64,000 nucleotides of DNA. It comes from Metabacillus bambusae (GTDB lineage: Bacteria; Bacillota; Bacilli; Bacillales; Bacillaceae). The notes under the pieces were generated by a model. It had not been told where the DNA came from and made no database searches. It was given only the letters and a program-made list of their open reading frames with translations. The stretch is from contig NZ_JAGDEL010000009.1 of NCBI RefSeq assembly GCF_017497975.1, positions 1 to 64,000 of the forward strand, written 5' to 3'. Positions 1 to 9,559 of the stretch are shown here, one piece after another (the stretch's first letter is position 1; every line of letters starts with the position of its first letter). The translations under genes were made by a program, and so were the position numbers.

Positions 1-44
1 ATTAAGTTTTATAACAATAAACGTTTTCAAAAAAAATTAAATAA

Positions 45-73
45 CCTTAGCCCTACTGAATATAGAGCTAAGG
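45..73. other. Inverted repeat near the left edge
   Basis: CCTTAGC at 45-51 is matched by GCTAAGG at 67-73. There is no T tract on either side and the neighbouring gene is outside the window, so its role cannot be told. Nothing else was seen between 1 and 166. Confidence 0.35.
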
Positions 74-166
74 CTGCCTAATAAGTGAACCTTTTATTAA
101 TTGTCTACTTGACGGGGATAAGACCAAAAAGAAGGTGATCCTTTTTCTATTATGATTTAATATAAA

Positions 167-193
167 AAAGGTCTTCCCGATGGGAAAGACCTG
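167..193 (-). terminator. Rho-independent terminator of the GH18/deacetylase/GT2 gene
   Basis: On the minus strand AGGTCTTTCCC and GGGAAGACCT form a hairpin with a three-base loop, followed by six T residues, just after the stop at 207. Confidence 0.8.
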
Positions 194-206
194 TGTGAAG
201 ATTCCA

Positions 207-3200
207 TTAAATAGTTTCCTTAACCTTTACAATAGAGGTTTCTTGAGTTACATTACCTTTTCGTTTTAGTTTATTCCAACCAACGGTTACTCCCTTTATT
301 GCTGAGAAAAGGGACTTTATTACCACATAAGTCATAAGCTGTTTGTACAAGATTCGTTGTAGAAATAATGAACCTAGTGGTTTAGGACTTTCTTTTTCCA
401 ATCGAAACGCATATAAAGAAGCAAGGAAATCCAACAAGTAAAAAAGAATAAATCCAATAGCTGCTTTTTCAGGGTGTGTGTTAAAAAGGGCGATAATGAA
501 CAATATATCTGCAATAGGCGATATTGTTTGATAAATATATTGGAAAAGCCACATATTTGGAAGGGCGATATATCCTAATGAGTTATGTTTTTTATTGAAT
601 AAAGCCTCACGATGCTTCCATAAGCATTGTAACGTACCATAGACCCATCGGTAGCGCTGTTTTACCAGACTTTTAATATCTTCCGGCACTTCTGTATAGG
701 CATAAGCCTTTTCTTCAAATTCAATCTTTTTCCCATTGCGTAAAAGAGTAAGAGTGATATCGGTATCCTCTGCCAGTGTATCCTCTTTAAAGTATCCTGC
801 TTCTTCTACCGCCGTCTTTCTCCATGCACCGATTGCACCTGGTACAACCGTAATGCAATTGAGGGCTGCAAAGGCCCTTCTCTCTAGGTTAAAGCCTGTA
901 ACATATTCGATATGCTGCCATTTTGTAAGGAGGTTCCCCTTATTGCCGACCTTTACATTACCTGAAACGGCCGCAATATTTTCATTTTTAAAATGGTTAA
1001 CGAGCAATGAGATGGCATTTTCGGCGATGAGTGTATCAGCGTCAAGAGCAACCACGATTTCACCCTTTGCTTCTTTAAAACCAAGATTAACAGCGGAAGA
1101 TTTTCCACCATTATTTTTTTTAATTAGTCTGATGAGAGGATGGTTTGCATAAGCTTTTTGAACCACAGCGGCAGTATCATCCGTTGATCCATCATCGATA
1201 ATCAGTATCTCAAAAGCCGGGTAATTGCTAGATAAAATAGAATTAAGTGTTTTGCAAATAACTTTTTCCTCGTTATAGGCAGCAATAACGACACTGACAA
1301 AGGGTGTGAACTCAGGGTCGATTTGGGTCTCTTTATAACTTTTTACCTGTTTTCTAGAAAGGAAAACGAAAATAGCCAGCCGCAAAATTCCTAAAAGGAT
1401 GGCTGAGTAGAACAGAATGCTTAATCCAAAGTGCCAGCCTTGCATAACCTTGAATACAGCCTTGTCATAGACCAAATAAGGGCTGTCCTGATCAGCAGGG
1501 GGCATAATCTGTGTATCGCTTTTTCCAATTAGGTCAGCAATAGTGGTAAATGTGTAGCCGCGCTTTTTAAGCTCATTAATAATAATAGGCAAGGCCTTTA
1601 CAGTGTTCGAGCGGTCACCGCCACCATCGTGAAGCAAAATCACATTTCCATTTGGTAGCTGATCTAATACCCGATTCACAATTTCATCACTGGAAAGTTT
1701 TTTCCAATCGTCAGAGTCAATGAACTCACCGACCATGGTATAACCCATGTCCTGTGCTCTTAATATAGGGACCAGTTCGTTCTTTGTGCTCGGCTCCGCA
1801 TCGGCCACATACGGTGGGCGGAATAGGGTCATTGAATGACCGGTTATTTCTTGAAATAAACGCTGAGATGCATTTAGCTCTATCCTAGTTTGAAGTGGTG
1901 TCATGGATGCAACATCAGAATGGGAAAATGTATGGTTGCCAATTTCATGGCCTTCTTTATACATCCGTTTAACCAGTTTTGGATGCAGCAAGGCATTCTC
2001 TCCAATAATAAAGAAGGTTCCTTTAATATTATTCTTGTCCAAAATGTCCAGTATTTGTGGTGTATAGGTTTGATCCGGTCCGTCATCAAAGGAAAGGACG
2101 ACTTCCTTCGTTTTAGGTTTGCCATACCGAGCCACCTCAAATGGCTTTGGTAATTTAACATAGGTTTCGTTTTGGATCATCCCATGTGAATCCAATTGAA
2201 TCGTTCTTTTCCCTTTTTCTGATTTAGAAACTATTTTCAAAATCTCTCCAGCACCTGTATATTGAACAGGATTAGAACTGGCCAAGGTATTAAGGGCATT
2301 GGATGGCTTGTCGATTTCCTTTGGTTTATTTATGAAATTCCAGATAGAAGGATCTTCAGAACCAAGACGCCAAACCGCTATTCCTTTTGAGCCGCTATCT
2401 ATCGCTAATTTCATTTGATTATAAAATGTAGCACCGTCTAAAAACCAAACAATATGGTTTCTTCCGTTTTTTTTATATCGCAAATAAGGGTTGCCTACTG
2501 GTTTATTCCAATGGATCTGGAGGCTGGTTCCACTTCCCAAATCCATGATATCCTCGAATGTCATCGAAGCTGCAGGTTTGCTGGAGTTTTCTTCCCAATC
2601 GTAACCATAGCTTCCTAAACTCACAATCAATTTCTCGGATGGAATATTAAGCTGGGTTAAGCTCTCTTTTACCCAATTAGATGAAGCAACAGGTCCAGGA
2701 TTACTCATGGAGTGGTGCTCGTCATATAACATGACAATCATGCGGTCAACGCTAGCTGCTAAAGAGGCATAGTTAAAACTATTGTTCTTCGGAGGGACAT
2801 CCAGTGTGACCATGAGATCATGTTGATGAAATGCTACATTAACTTTGTCCATAAAATGAGTGAGATGATCTTTATCATTTTGATGGATCTCTTCGAAGTC
2901 GATGTTAATCCCGTCAAAGTCATTTGTTCTTACATAAGCCAGCATATTTTTAATAAAAAGATCTTCAGCGCCGGGAGTAGTAAATAATCGGTGCAGTGCA
3001 TCGCCATCCCATTTATTATTAATAAAATTAGTAACTGATGGAAGAATCTTTATATCATGTGCTTTTGCTTCAGCAACAATAGAACTGTCCGTACTTGTTT
3101 TAAGGGTAAGGCTAGGAGTAAGCTGCAGCCACTCAGGCACTAATGTTGTAATAGAGTCTATATTTTTTTTGAAAGAAGTTTTACTGTTTTCGTCCCAATT

Positions 3201-3917
3201 TACGTAAAAACCAAACACTTCTTGTTTGCTCACAATTTGTTTTTGGTTCAATTGACCCATATTCTTTTGAATAAGAGGAGAAGGACTTGTTTTTGAAACC
3301 TGTGAGGCAAGCTCTTCTTCACTGAAGATTGTATTAATCGGTTCGATCTCACTCTTTGCTGTGCTTTTATTATTCAATTGCAGCTCAGGAAATACTGCGT
3401 TAGTATTAAGGCTTTCAATAAAAATAGTTGATACTAAAATAATTAAAACAGTAAAGCCCACACTCATTCGTTTAATAATGGTCCAGCGTCTTTTTGCAGG
3501 ATCAAGAAAAACATGTTCTTGATTTCGCTCCCTTTTTTTAAGCCCTAAATTGTAAAACCAGTGGAAGAAAAAATAGCAGACCAATCCAACCAAGCCTCCG
3601 AAGACACCTGATGAAATGACTTGTGAAGATTGGACTTTAGTTATTAGGGCAGATGATAACCAGTAATCTTCCAATACACGTAAATCCAAGGATGGTAATT
3701 GACGAATGTTTGGAATAAAAACTGTAATCAACGTTCCAAGGAATAAGGCGATGATATTAAGACGCAATAAAAGTGAAAAAGCAAGCAATAATGGAATTCT
3801 TAAACTATCTAAAGGTAAAAAGGCCAGAAAAAAACCAAGTGTACTTGCTACCGCTCCGGCATTTCCAGTGACAGGTGCAAACAATGATCTGACAAGCCAC
3901 CTAAAAACTAGATTCAC
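207..3917 (-). CDS. Trifunctional membrane protein: GH18-like, polysaccharide deacetylase (NodB) and GT2 glycosyltransferase domains
   Basis: The protein has 1236 residues and a GTG start behind GGGGGAG. Hydrophobic segments at about 22-70, 103-122 and 152-168 form a membrane N-terminus. A GH18-like domain follows (about 232-530) with DGINIDFEE at 335-343, so the catalytic Glu342 is kept while one Asp of the family motif is Asn338. A NodB deacetylase domain (about 600-800) has the metal residues Asp612, His662 and His666. After a membrane segment (about 832-855) comes a processive GT2 domain (about 874-1110) with DAD 959-961, EDTD 1050-1053 and QRYRW 1087-1091, then C-terminal membrane helices. 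Synthase and deacetylase on one chain suggest making and de-acetylating an exported beta-linked amino-sugar polymer, as PgaC and PgaB do separately. The polymer is not known. It is a single-gene unit. Confidence 0.85.
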   Translation of the reverse strand: MNLVFRWLVRSLFAPVTGNAGAVASTLGFFLAFLPLDSLRIPLLLAFSLLLRLNIIALFLGTLITVFIPNIRQLPSLDLRVLEDYWLSSALITKVQSSQVISSGVFGGLVGLVCYFFFHWFYNLGLKKRERNQEHVFLDPAKRRWTIIKRMSVGFTVLIILVSTIFIESLNTNAVFPELQLNNKSTAKSEIEPINTIFSEEELASQVSKTSPSPLIQKNMGQLNQKQIVSKQEVFGFYVNWDENSKTSFKKNIDSITTLVPEWLQLTPSLTLKTSTDSSIVAEAKAHDIKILPSVTNFINNKWDGDALHRLFTTPGAEDLFIKNMLAYVRTNDFDGINIDFEEIHQNDKDHLTHFMDKVNVAFHQHDLMVTLDVPPKNNSFNYASLAASVDRMIVMLYDEHHSMSNPGPVASSNWVKESLTQLNIPSEKLIVSLGSYGYDWEENSSKPAASMTFEDIMDLGSGTSLQIHWNKPVGNPYLRYKKNGRNHIVWFLDGATFYNQMKLAIDSGSKGIAVWRLGSEDPSIWNFINKPKEIDKPSNALNTLASSNPVQYTGAGEILKIVSKSEKGKRTIQLDSHGMIQNETYVKLPKPFEVARYGKPKTKEVVLSFDDGPDQTYTPQILDILDKNNIKGTFFIIGENALLHPKLVKRMYKEGHEIGNHTFSHSDVASMTPLQTRIELNASQRLFQEITGHSMTLFRPPYVADAEPSTKNELVPILRAQDMGYTMVGEFIDSDDWKKLSSDEIVNRVLDQLPNGNVILLHDGGGDRSNTVKALPIIINELKKRGYTFTTIADLIGKSDTQIMPPADQDSPYLVYDKAVFKVMQGWHFGLSILFYSAILLGILRLAIFVFLSRKQVKSYKETQIDPEFTPFVSVVIAAYNEEKVICKTLNSILSSNYPAFEILIIDDGSTDDTAAVVQKAYANHPLIRLIKKNNGGKSSAVNLGFKEAKGEIVVALDADTLIAENAISLLVNHFKNENIAAVSGNVKVGNKGNLLTKWQHIEYVTGFNLERRAFAALNCITVVPGAIGAWRKTAVEEAGYFKEDTLAEDTDITLTLLRNGKKIEFEEKAYAYTEVPEDIKSLVKQRYRWVYGTLQCLWKHREALFNKKHNSLGYIALPNMWLFQYIYQTISPIADILFIIALFNTHPEKAAIGFILFYLLDFLASLYAFRLEKESPKPLGSLFLQRILYKQLMTYVVIKSLFSAIKGVTVGWNKLKRKGNVTQETSIVKVKETI

Positions 3918-4282
3918 TAAAACTCCCCCTCATAATTGTAGTGTCTAAAAATGTATAAATATATTTTAATAGATACATTTTATACAGAATAAAATCTGTA
4001 TAAAATCCATAGGATCGTTAACTGGAAGTTATCCTAAACGTCGAACTTTTGGCGTACAGATATTTTCGACAAAAAGTGACTATCAACAAAAGCTTAGAAA
4101 GTCATTATAAGATTTTGGGGGTAGGCTGGTTAATTCCCTCTATTTACAATTATTCTAATAAATAAATGAATGAAGGATAGCCTTCTGTTTTTCGGGTGTA
4201 ACATGAGGAAATAAGCTTTAATAAAATCTCTTTAATAGTAGGTTGGTATACCTCATAGAAATATTACTTCACTGAATAATGA

Positions 4283-4321
4283 AAAAAAACGGCCACTTCA
4301 ACAAATTAAAGTGGCCGTTTT
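4283..4321. terminator. Symmetrical terminator-like hairpin
   Basis: AAAACGGCCACTT and AAGTGGCCGTTTT form a 13-bp stem with A and T runs on both sides, so it could stop transcripts from either direction. No gene ends directly at it. It separates the GH30 gene from the upstream region of its neighbour. Confidence 0.6.
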
Positions 4322-4509
4322 AGATTAAATCGCAATATAAACTTTTTGCTCAATAATTAAGATTTAATAACTACATTTCGTACTGAGTATAATGGACATT
4401 TTCAAGGTGTTCAATCTACATTGGCACAAATACTGAACCGTCTTTTTTCTCATTTTTTCAATAATAAATGGATAAAGTAAGGTGTACCGAGCCACTAAAG
4501 TAAATTATA

Positions 4510-4549
4510 AAAAGAATGCCGGATTTATTTAATTCTTAATCGGCATTCT
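4510..4549 (-). terminator. Terminator of the GH30 gene
   Basis: GAATGCCG and CGGCATTC pair across a 19-base loop. On the minus strand the stem is followed by CTTTTTATAA, 50 bases after the GH30 stop. Confidence 0.7.
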
Positions 4550-4598
4550 TCATGTATATTTGTGAAGGTGCAAAATTTTTTGGTCTGACCTATTTATA

Positions 4599-6206
4599 TT
4601 ATTGAGCTACTAATGTGACGACAGATCTAGGTGGTACATTAAATGTTTTATTGGCAGGGAACAAGTTTAGTTGTTCTAGGTCATAGTTTTCAGAAGTCAC
4701 ATATGGTTTGAATTGTATAGCTCCTCTATTTCCTGGTAGATCATCTACATTAACATTCACCGGTTTTGTTTCATTACTGTTATTTACAAGTACAATAGAG
4801 AGCTGGGTATCTTCCTCATGATAATACGCTGAACCCATTAGGCCATCCTTATCGTTAGCTCCTTGTAAGTCAACTCTATATGCCCCTGGTCTAACAAACC
4901 GACTGTAATTACCTAATGCCCATAGTAACTTAGATTCGATGATTGTTTCTTCATCCCCTTGCTTTAAGTAATCCGTATAGATCAAACCATCCTTGTAATC
5001 ATATGGAGACACAGATAACCACCATTGCCATGCTGAGGCTTGTGTTTCCACCATGTCATAATGAATGACTCGAGCAACATCAAGAGCAGTCTGTATCGAT
5101 AGGTCTCGACCATGCCCATGACCTCCCAAAATACAGTACTCTGACATCCAAATTTTTGCATTAGTATTATATCGATTTATATTTTCCCGTACGGATTTTC
5201 TTAACGGAATTAGTCGATCCTCTCCTGAAAAATAATCAGACCAATATGCATGTGCACTTATTTTGTTTCCGATCATCTCACTGATTTCAGGGTCCCCTAA
5301 GAATTCCTTAATGTATTCTCGGTACTTTCCTGGATATGTACCGCTAGCATTTCCACTACTATACTGGCTATCGCTTCCTGTAAATTCAGAGTATATATCG
5401 TCATCAAGTAATGATGTATATTCTACAGCTTCTGGTGCGTCAATTTCAGTTTCAAGGTCTCGGTTTTTTAGTTCATTATTTAAAACTCTTATTACTTTTT
5501 TCATATCTTCTATATTGTAACGATTTCCTTCTTGCCCCGCGTAGTTCCAATCCCATGTAGGCTCATTAATCGGACTTATATAGTTAAACGGCAATTGTTC
5601 TTGATCAAAATGTTCTAATACATCAGCTAAAAATTTTGCATATTCATCAATCTTTTCTTCTTTTAGATTTGTGCTACCTACACTAGGATCAGGTTGCCCA
5701 TGTCCATTCTTTGTCATCCATACAGGCGGACTATTCACAAATGCAATAAATTCTTCAACACCACGTTCTTTTGCAGCTTTGAGAAACCATTGCTGACCAG
5801 CTTGTTTATCCCAATCATAAGGTTCATTTTCTGCTGTTTTAAAACTTTCTGTTCTCCTAAAGCGATCTGTAATAATTTCTTTATCTGTCACTTCACTACC
5901 TGCGCCAATATTAAAACGCCATAGCGATAAACCAATTCCTTTATCTTGTGAGAATAGTAAATCAGCTACTTTGTTTTTGTTTTCTTCTGACCATTCGGAA
6001 CCAATTGGGTCTAAAGCCCAAGCACCAGAAGCGCCGAATCCATCAATTTCCTGATACTTTTTTTCTACATTTATATCAATTTCTTGAGCGGTATCGCTAT
6101 TTGGAACTGCTAAATTGTTTTCTTTTGCATTACTAACCGTTGAGCCAAATAATAAAAAACTTAGTGATAGAGCCAATGAGAATTTTAATTTCTTATTTTT
6201 TGTCAT
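4599..6206 (-). CDS. Secreted glycoside hydrolase family 30 enzyme
   Basis: The protein has 535 residues with a classical signal peptide (residues 1 to about 27, basic start, hydrophobic core, SNA before Lys28). The mature part opens with the GH30 signature IDGFGASGAW (54-63). The likely acid/base is Glu215 in SPINEP and the likely nucleophile Glu356 in IWMSEYC. A C-terminal beta-sandwich part (about 455-535) ends in PPRSVVTLVAQ, as is common in this family. It probably cuts a plant or fungal polysaccharide outside the cell (GH30 covers beta-1,6-glucanases, xylanases and galactanases). I cannot choose the substrate from sequence. The ATG follows AAAGGAG. The gene stands alone with its own terminator. 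A cre-like site lies 430 bp upstream. Confidence 0.88.
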   Translation of the reverse strand: MTKNKKLKFSLALSLSFLLFGSTVSNAKENNLAVPNSDTAQEIDINVEKKYQEIDGFGASGAWALDPIGSEWSEENKNKVADLLFSQDKGIGLSLWRFNIGAGSEVTDKEIITDRFRRTESFKTAENEPYDWDKQAGQQWFLKAAKERGVEEFIAFVNSPPVWMTKNGHGQPDPSVGSTNLKEEKIDEYAKFLADVLEHFDQEQLPFNYISPINEPTWDWNYAGQEGNRYNIEDMKKVIRVLNNELKNRDLETEIDAPEAVEYTSLLDDDIYSEFTGSDSQYSSGNASGTYPGKYREYIKEFLGDPEISEMIGNKISAHAYWSDYFSGEDRLIPLRKSVRENINRYNTNAKIWMSEYCILGGHGHGRDLSIQTALDVARVIHYDMVETQASAWQWWLSVSPYDYKDGLIYTDYLKQGDEETIIESKLLWALGNYSRFVRPGAYRVDLQGANDKDGLMGSAYYHEEDTQLSIVLVNNSNETKPVNVNVDDLPGNRGAIQFKPYVTSENYDLEQLNLFPANKTFNVPPRSVVTLVAQ

Positions 6207-6633
6207 TATTTTCTCCTTTCAACTACTCTTTTTAACATAAAAACTAGACGACCTAGAGTACTTTCAGTAATTTTTATTTACCACCTCCTTAGGGAAAAGG
6301 GAATATAGTTAACTTGGTTTTATTGGTGAGGAAAGTATATAAAATATATCAACGAAAATATTTATCTTTTAAGGTATGAATATCATTTTCAAGAGAATGA
6401 ACATAGAATGAAACCCATTTCATTTTTAAAGTTTCAAAACTAAAAGGGATGATAATAACTTAGAAGTAAAAAATTTGAAGTAATAGGTATGCCTATGACC
6501 AAGAAAATAGATAGTCGACATAGTGAAGTAGGGGTTCTTATAGTTTGTAAATATTTCATAGCTAACATGGAGTTAAAAAATGATTTTCATGTCATATATA
6601 CATCACAAATAGGGAGATTGTAAAAAGTTAATT

Positions 6634-6647
6634 TGAAACCGTTTTCA
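6634..6647. promoter_or_regulatory. Candidate cre site (CcpA binding)
   Basis: TGAAACCGTTTTCA fits the B. subtilis cre consensus TGWAANCGNTNWCA at every defined position. It lies in the shared upstream region of the GH30 gene and the glycerate regulator. Which gene it controls is not shown by the sequence. Confidence 0.55.
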
Positions 6648-6870
6648 AAATAAATAATAGCATAAAGTGGAAAGATTTTTCAATCCTTAAAAAGTACGAT
6701 ATATTAGCAGAGTAAAAGATGTATATTTTTTGAGTTCTGATATTTCTATTTTACGAGCGCTAATTCAAGTGATCTTGAAATAAACCTTACTTAGATATAA
6801 TACGGAGAATCGTATCACGTGGTGAAGCAGGGTGGAATTAATAGTCGATAGAGAATATCTCAACAAGTTA

Positions 6871-6900
6871 AAAGGAGATTAAAACTTTCTAATCTCCTTT
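6871..6900. terminator. Terminator-like hairpin in the gap before the CdaR-type regulator
   Basis: AAAGGAGATTA and TAATCTCCTTT pair perfectly over an eight-base loop, with a short T run on each strand. No annotated gene ends here, so it may end an unrecognised short transcript. Confidence 0.45.
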
Positions 6901-7047
6901 AACATCCGCCATTTTTTCTGAAATTAGTTTACAATCTTTTTCACTTACCTCTAAATATTTCCCCCATTTCTTAGCGCGCTTCATTTATTGTTCATCTTTA
7001 CTATGATAAATTTTTAATGAAAAGAGCAGGAAGGCAGGTAAACAAGC

Positions 7048-8166
7048 ATGCAATTTATAACCTATGAACTTGCTCAAGAAATTGTTGAGCGTACAATGAA
7101 AATTTTAAATAGAAATATAAATGTAATGAATGATGAGGGGGTTATCATAGGATCGGGAGACAGCGAAAGGATTAATCAGCTCCATGCTGGTGCTCTTCTC
7201 GTCCTTAAAAAAGGAGAAAGTGTTGAAATAGATAGTTCTAGGGCTGTGAGAATGAAGGGTTCTAGACCTGGAATCAATTTACCTATACGCTTTAGTAATC
7301 AAATTGTTGGTGTTGTGGGTATTACAGGGGAGCCAGAGCAAATCCGGAATTATGCCCAGCTTGTAAAAATGGCAGCAGAACTAGTTTTGGAGCAGTCATT
7401 TTTGCTGGAGAGGGTGCAATGGAAGCAAATGCTCCAAAGTGAGATTGTGAATCAGCTTATTTCAGAAGAAGGATTGAATGAGGAATCAATAAAAGAACGT
7501 GCCGGATTTCTTGGGATTAATTTAGAACATCCTAGAATTGTTATTGTCATAGAAAAATCAGATTATACGGAAATCTCAAATCAAAAACTAATTAGGTCTG
7601 TTCAATATGAAGTTGGTAAGACTGACTTAATCGGTATTACTTTTAATAATGAAATAGTTATTCTTAAAGCAGTAGCTGTAAAAGAGTCCAAAGGGGAGTT
7701 AACCCCATTCTTAAAGCGATTGCTAAAAGTATCAGGCGGCAAGGTCCTTATCGGAAGTGGAAGTCTGGCCGGAAACATAAAAGAATTAAAATCTTCATTC
7801 TATCAGGCTAAAAGAGCAATTATGGTAGGAAGTAAGCTATTGCCTGACGCGAGCTTCTATCATTACGAGGATTACCAATTAGAAGTAACGCTGGCAAAAT
7901 TGGCACAGGATGAGGAGGACAAAAGTGCTTTTTCCTATTACCATAAGCTGCTAGATCAAGGTAAGAAGGGAGAGCTGATCCATACACTGGAAGCCTATAT
8001 AAGGGAGGGTGGAGAATTGAACAAGATTGCAGATAGCTTGTTTATCCATCGAAATACCCTAAGGTACCGCCTTGAAAAAATTAGAGAATTGACAAACAAA
8101 GACCCGAGAAATATAAAGGACTTAATTGAATTGTATATGGCAAAGCTATTGCATGACATTAGCTGA
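7048..8166 (+). CDS. CdaR-family sugar-diacid/glycerate regulator
   Basis: The protein has 372 residues. The N-terminal part (about 1-135) is the putative sugar-acid recognition domain of the CdaR family (YELAQEIVERTMKILNRNINVM opening). The middle (about 150-290) is a GGDEF-like CdaR region. The C-terminal PucR-type helix-turn-helix (about 315-370) has LNKIADSLFIHRNTLRYRLEKI. It is a cytoplasmic DNA-binding regulator, probably an activator that senses glycerate or a related acid. The permease and glycerate kinase genes lie just downstream on the same strand, and a perfect 18-bp palindrome overlaps its last base. The ATG follows AGGAAGGCAGGT. Confidence 0.85.
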   Translation: MQFITYELAQEIVERTMKILNRNINVMNDEGVIIGSGDSERINQLHAGALLVLKKGESVEIDSSRAVRMKGSRPGINLPIRFSNQIVGVVGITGEPEQIRNYAQLVKMAAELVLEQSFLLERVQWKQMLQSEIVNQLISEEGLNEESIKERAGFLGINLEHPRIVIVIEKSDYTEISNQKLIRSVQYEVGKTDLIGITFNNEIVILKAVAVKESKGELTPFLKRLLKVSGGKVLIGSGSLAGNIKELKSSFYQAKRAIMVGSKLLPDASFYHYEDYQLEVTLAKLAQDEEDKSAFSYYHKLLDQGKKGELIHTLEAYIREGGELNKIADSLFIHRNTLRYRLEKIRELTNKDPRNIKDLIELYMAKLLHDIS

Positions 8167-8183
8167 TTGTGCATATGCACAAT
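8166..8183. promoter_or_regulatory. Perfect 18-bp palindrome upstream of the permease; candidate regulator operator
   Basis: ATTGTGCATATGCACAAT is a perfect palindrome that starts at the last base of the regulator stop codon, 107 bp before the permease start. There is no T tract, so it does not look like a terminator. Its place suggests the binding site of the CdaR-type regulator. Confidence 0.55.
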
Positions 8184-8236
8184 TAATATAAGTTTTTGTA
8201 CTAATATTTTATCACCTTTCATAATGTAATCAGATC

Positions 8237-8250
8237 AGTAAACGCTTACA
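8237..8250. promoter_or_regulatory. Candidate cre site upstream of the glycerate permease
   Basis: AGTAAACGCTTACA matches the cre consensus at 13 of 14 positions (first base differs), 41 bp before the permease start. It implies catabolite repression of the glycerate genes by CcpA. Confidence 0.6.
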
Positions 8251-8290
8251 ATGTAGACATAACAAAACAAGCACTGTAGGGGGAATCAGC

Positions 8291-9559
8291 ATGGATGTTA
8301 CCGTAAGCGCTTTAGGGGCTATTAGTGCCTTAATCATTGCGATTATACTAATCTTAAAAAAAGTGCCGCCAGCATATGGGATGGTTGCTGGAGCTTTAAT
8401 CGGCGGATTGATTGGCGGCGTGGATATTACAAATACAGTTACCTTAATGATGGAAGGGGCCAAAGGAATCATTCCGTCAGTATTGCGAATTATGGCTGCG
8501 GGTATCCTGGCCGGAGTCTTGATTGAATCAGGAGCTGCCTCGTCGATTGCGGAAACGATTGTCAAAAAATTTGGGGAAACACGTGCGTTGCTGGCATTAT
8601 CTATTGCTACGATGATCTTAACAGCGGTTGGGGTGTTCGTAGACGTAGCTGTTATTACCGTATCACCGATTGCTTTGGCAATTGCTAAACGTGCACATCT
8701 TTCAAAAACTGCTATTTTACTAGCGATGATTGGGGGCGGTAAAGCAGGGAATATTATGTCACCGAACCCGAATGCTATTGCTGCTTCTGACGCATTTGGC
8801 GTTCCGCTAACATCCATTATGGTTGCAGGAATTATCCCGGCCATTTTCGGACTGGCTGTTACGTATTTCTTTGCGAAAAAGCTTGTAAATAAAGGCTCTG
8901 CAGTGATAAGCAAAGATATCGAAATGACGGATAATACAGAGGTTCCTATTTTCATAACAGCATTGATTGCACCGCTAGTCACGATTATAATGCTCTCATT
9001 GCGACCATTATTTGATATCAACATTGATCCGATGGTTGCTCTGCCAGTTGGTGGAATCATTGGCGCTATTGCAATGAAAAAGACAAGGAAAATCAATGAT
9101 TATGCCGTTTCTGGTTTAAGCAAAATGTCTGGCGTAGCCATTATGCTATTAGGTACTGGAACATTAGCCGGAATTATTGCTAACTCTGCCTTGAAAGATA
9201 TCATTATAAATTCGTTAAGTGCTTCAGGTCTGCCAGCTTATTTATTGGCGCCTATGTCTGGGATTTTCATGTCAGCTGCAACTGCTTCAACAACAGCTGG
9301 TACAGCAGTAGCGAGCGGCGTTTTCAGTGGCACGATTTTAGGATTGGGTGTATCAGCATTAGCTGGAGCAGCAATGATTCATGCTGGGGCAACAGTGCTA
9401 GACCACTTGCCGCACGGAAGCTTTTTCCACGCTACAGCTGGAAGTGTCAATATGGACATTAAGGAACGCTTAAAATTGATGCCATACGAGTCTTTAGTCG
9501 GTTTAACACTTGCGATTATTTCAACTATCATATTCGGAGTCTTTAAGCTTTTTGGTTAA
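8291..9559 (+). CDS. GntP-family permease, probably glycerate uptake
   Basis: The protein has 422 residues and is almost wholly hydrophobic, with about 11-12 membrane helices, typical for the GntP (gluconate:H+ symporter) family. The conserved MIGGGKAGNIMSPNPNAIAASD region is at about 148-170. The ATG follows TAGGGGGAATC. Its position between a CdaR-type regulator and glycerate kinase points to D-glycerate (or another short sugar acid) as substrate. This is inference from context, since family sequence alone does not fix it. It is one of three GntP-family permeases in the window. Confidence 0.82.
   Translation: MDVTVSALGAISALIIAIILILKKVPPAYGMVAGALIGGLIGGVDITNTVTLMMEGAKGIIPSVLRIMAAGILAGVLIESGAASSIAETIVKKFGETRALLALSIATMILTAVGVFVDVAVITVSPIALAIAKRAHLSKTAILLAMIGGGKAGNIMSPNPNAIAASDAFGVPLTSIMVAGIIPAIFGLAVTYFFAKKLVNKGSAVISKDIEMTDNTEVPIFITALIAPLVTIIMLSLRPLFDINIDPMVALPVGGIIGAIAMKKTRKINDYAVSGLSKMSGVAIMLLGTGTLAGIIANSALKDIIINSLSASGLPAYLLAPMSGIFMSAATASTTAGTAVASGVFSGTILGLGVSALAGAAMIHAGATVLDHLPHGSFFHATAGSVNMDIKERLKLMPYESLVGLTLAIISTIIFGVFKLFG

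Larger units (their letters stand above)
3918..4598. other. Intergenic region, 681 bp
   Basis: This stretch holds the promoter region of the gene ending at 207 (AT-rich, with GTATAAAAT-like boxes around 3955-4010), a bidirectional hairpin at 4283-4321 and the terminator at 4510-4549. I see no coding sequence. Confidence 0.5.
6207..7047. other. Long intergenic region, 841 bp
   Basis: This is the upstream region of both the GH30 gene and the CdaR-type regulator. It contains a cre-like palindrome at 6634-6647 and a hairpin at 6871-6900. The rest is AT-rich with stops in all frames, and I recognise no gene or gene remnant. Confidence 0.5.

Noticed and set aside
6795-6820. Similarity between CGGAGAATCGTATCA here and CGGAGAACCGTATCA near 13737
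   Set aside because: Too short (about 15 bases, one mismatch) and without context. I considered a group II intron fragment but found no supporting domain or reverse transcriptase.
8230-9096. A 288-codon open frame antisense to the glycerate permease
   Set aside because: It lies wholly opposite a clear GntP-family gene, has low-complexity composition that mirrors the membrane helices and no ribosome binding site.
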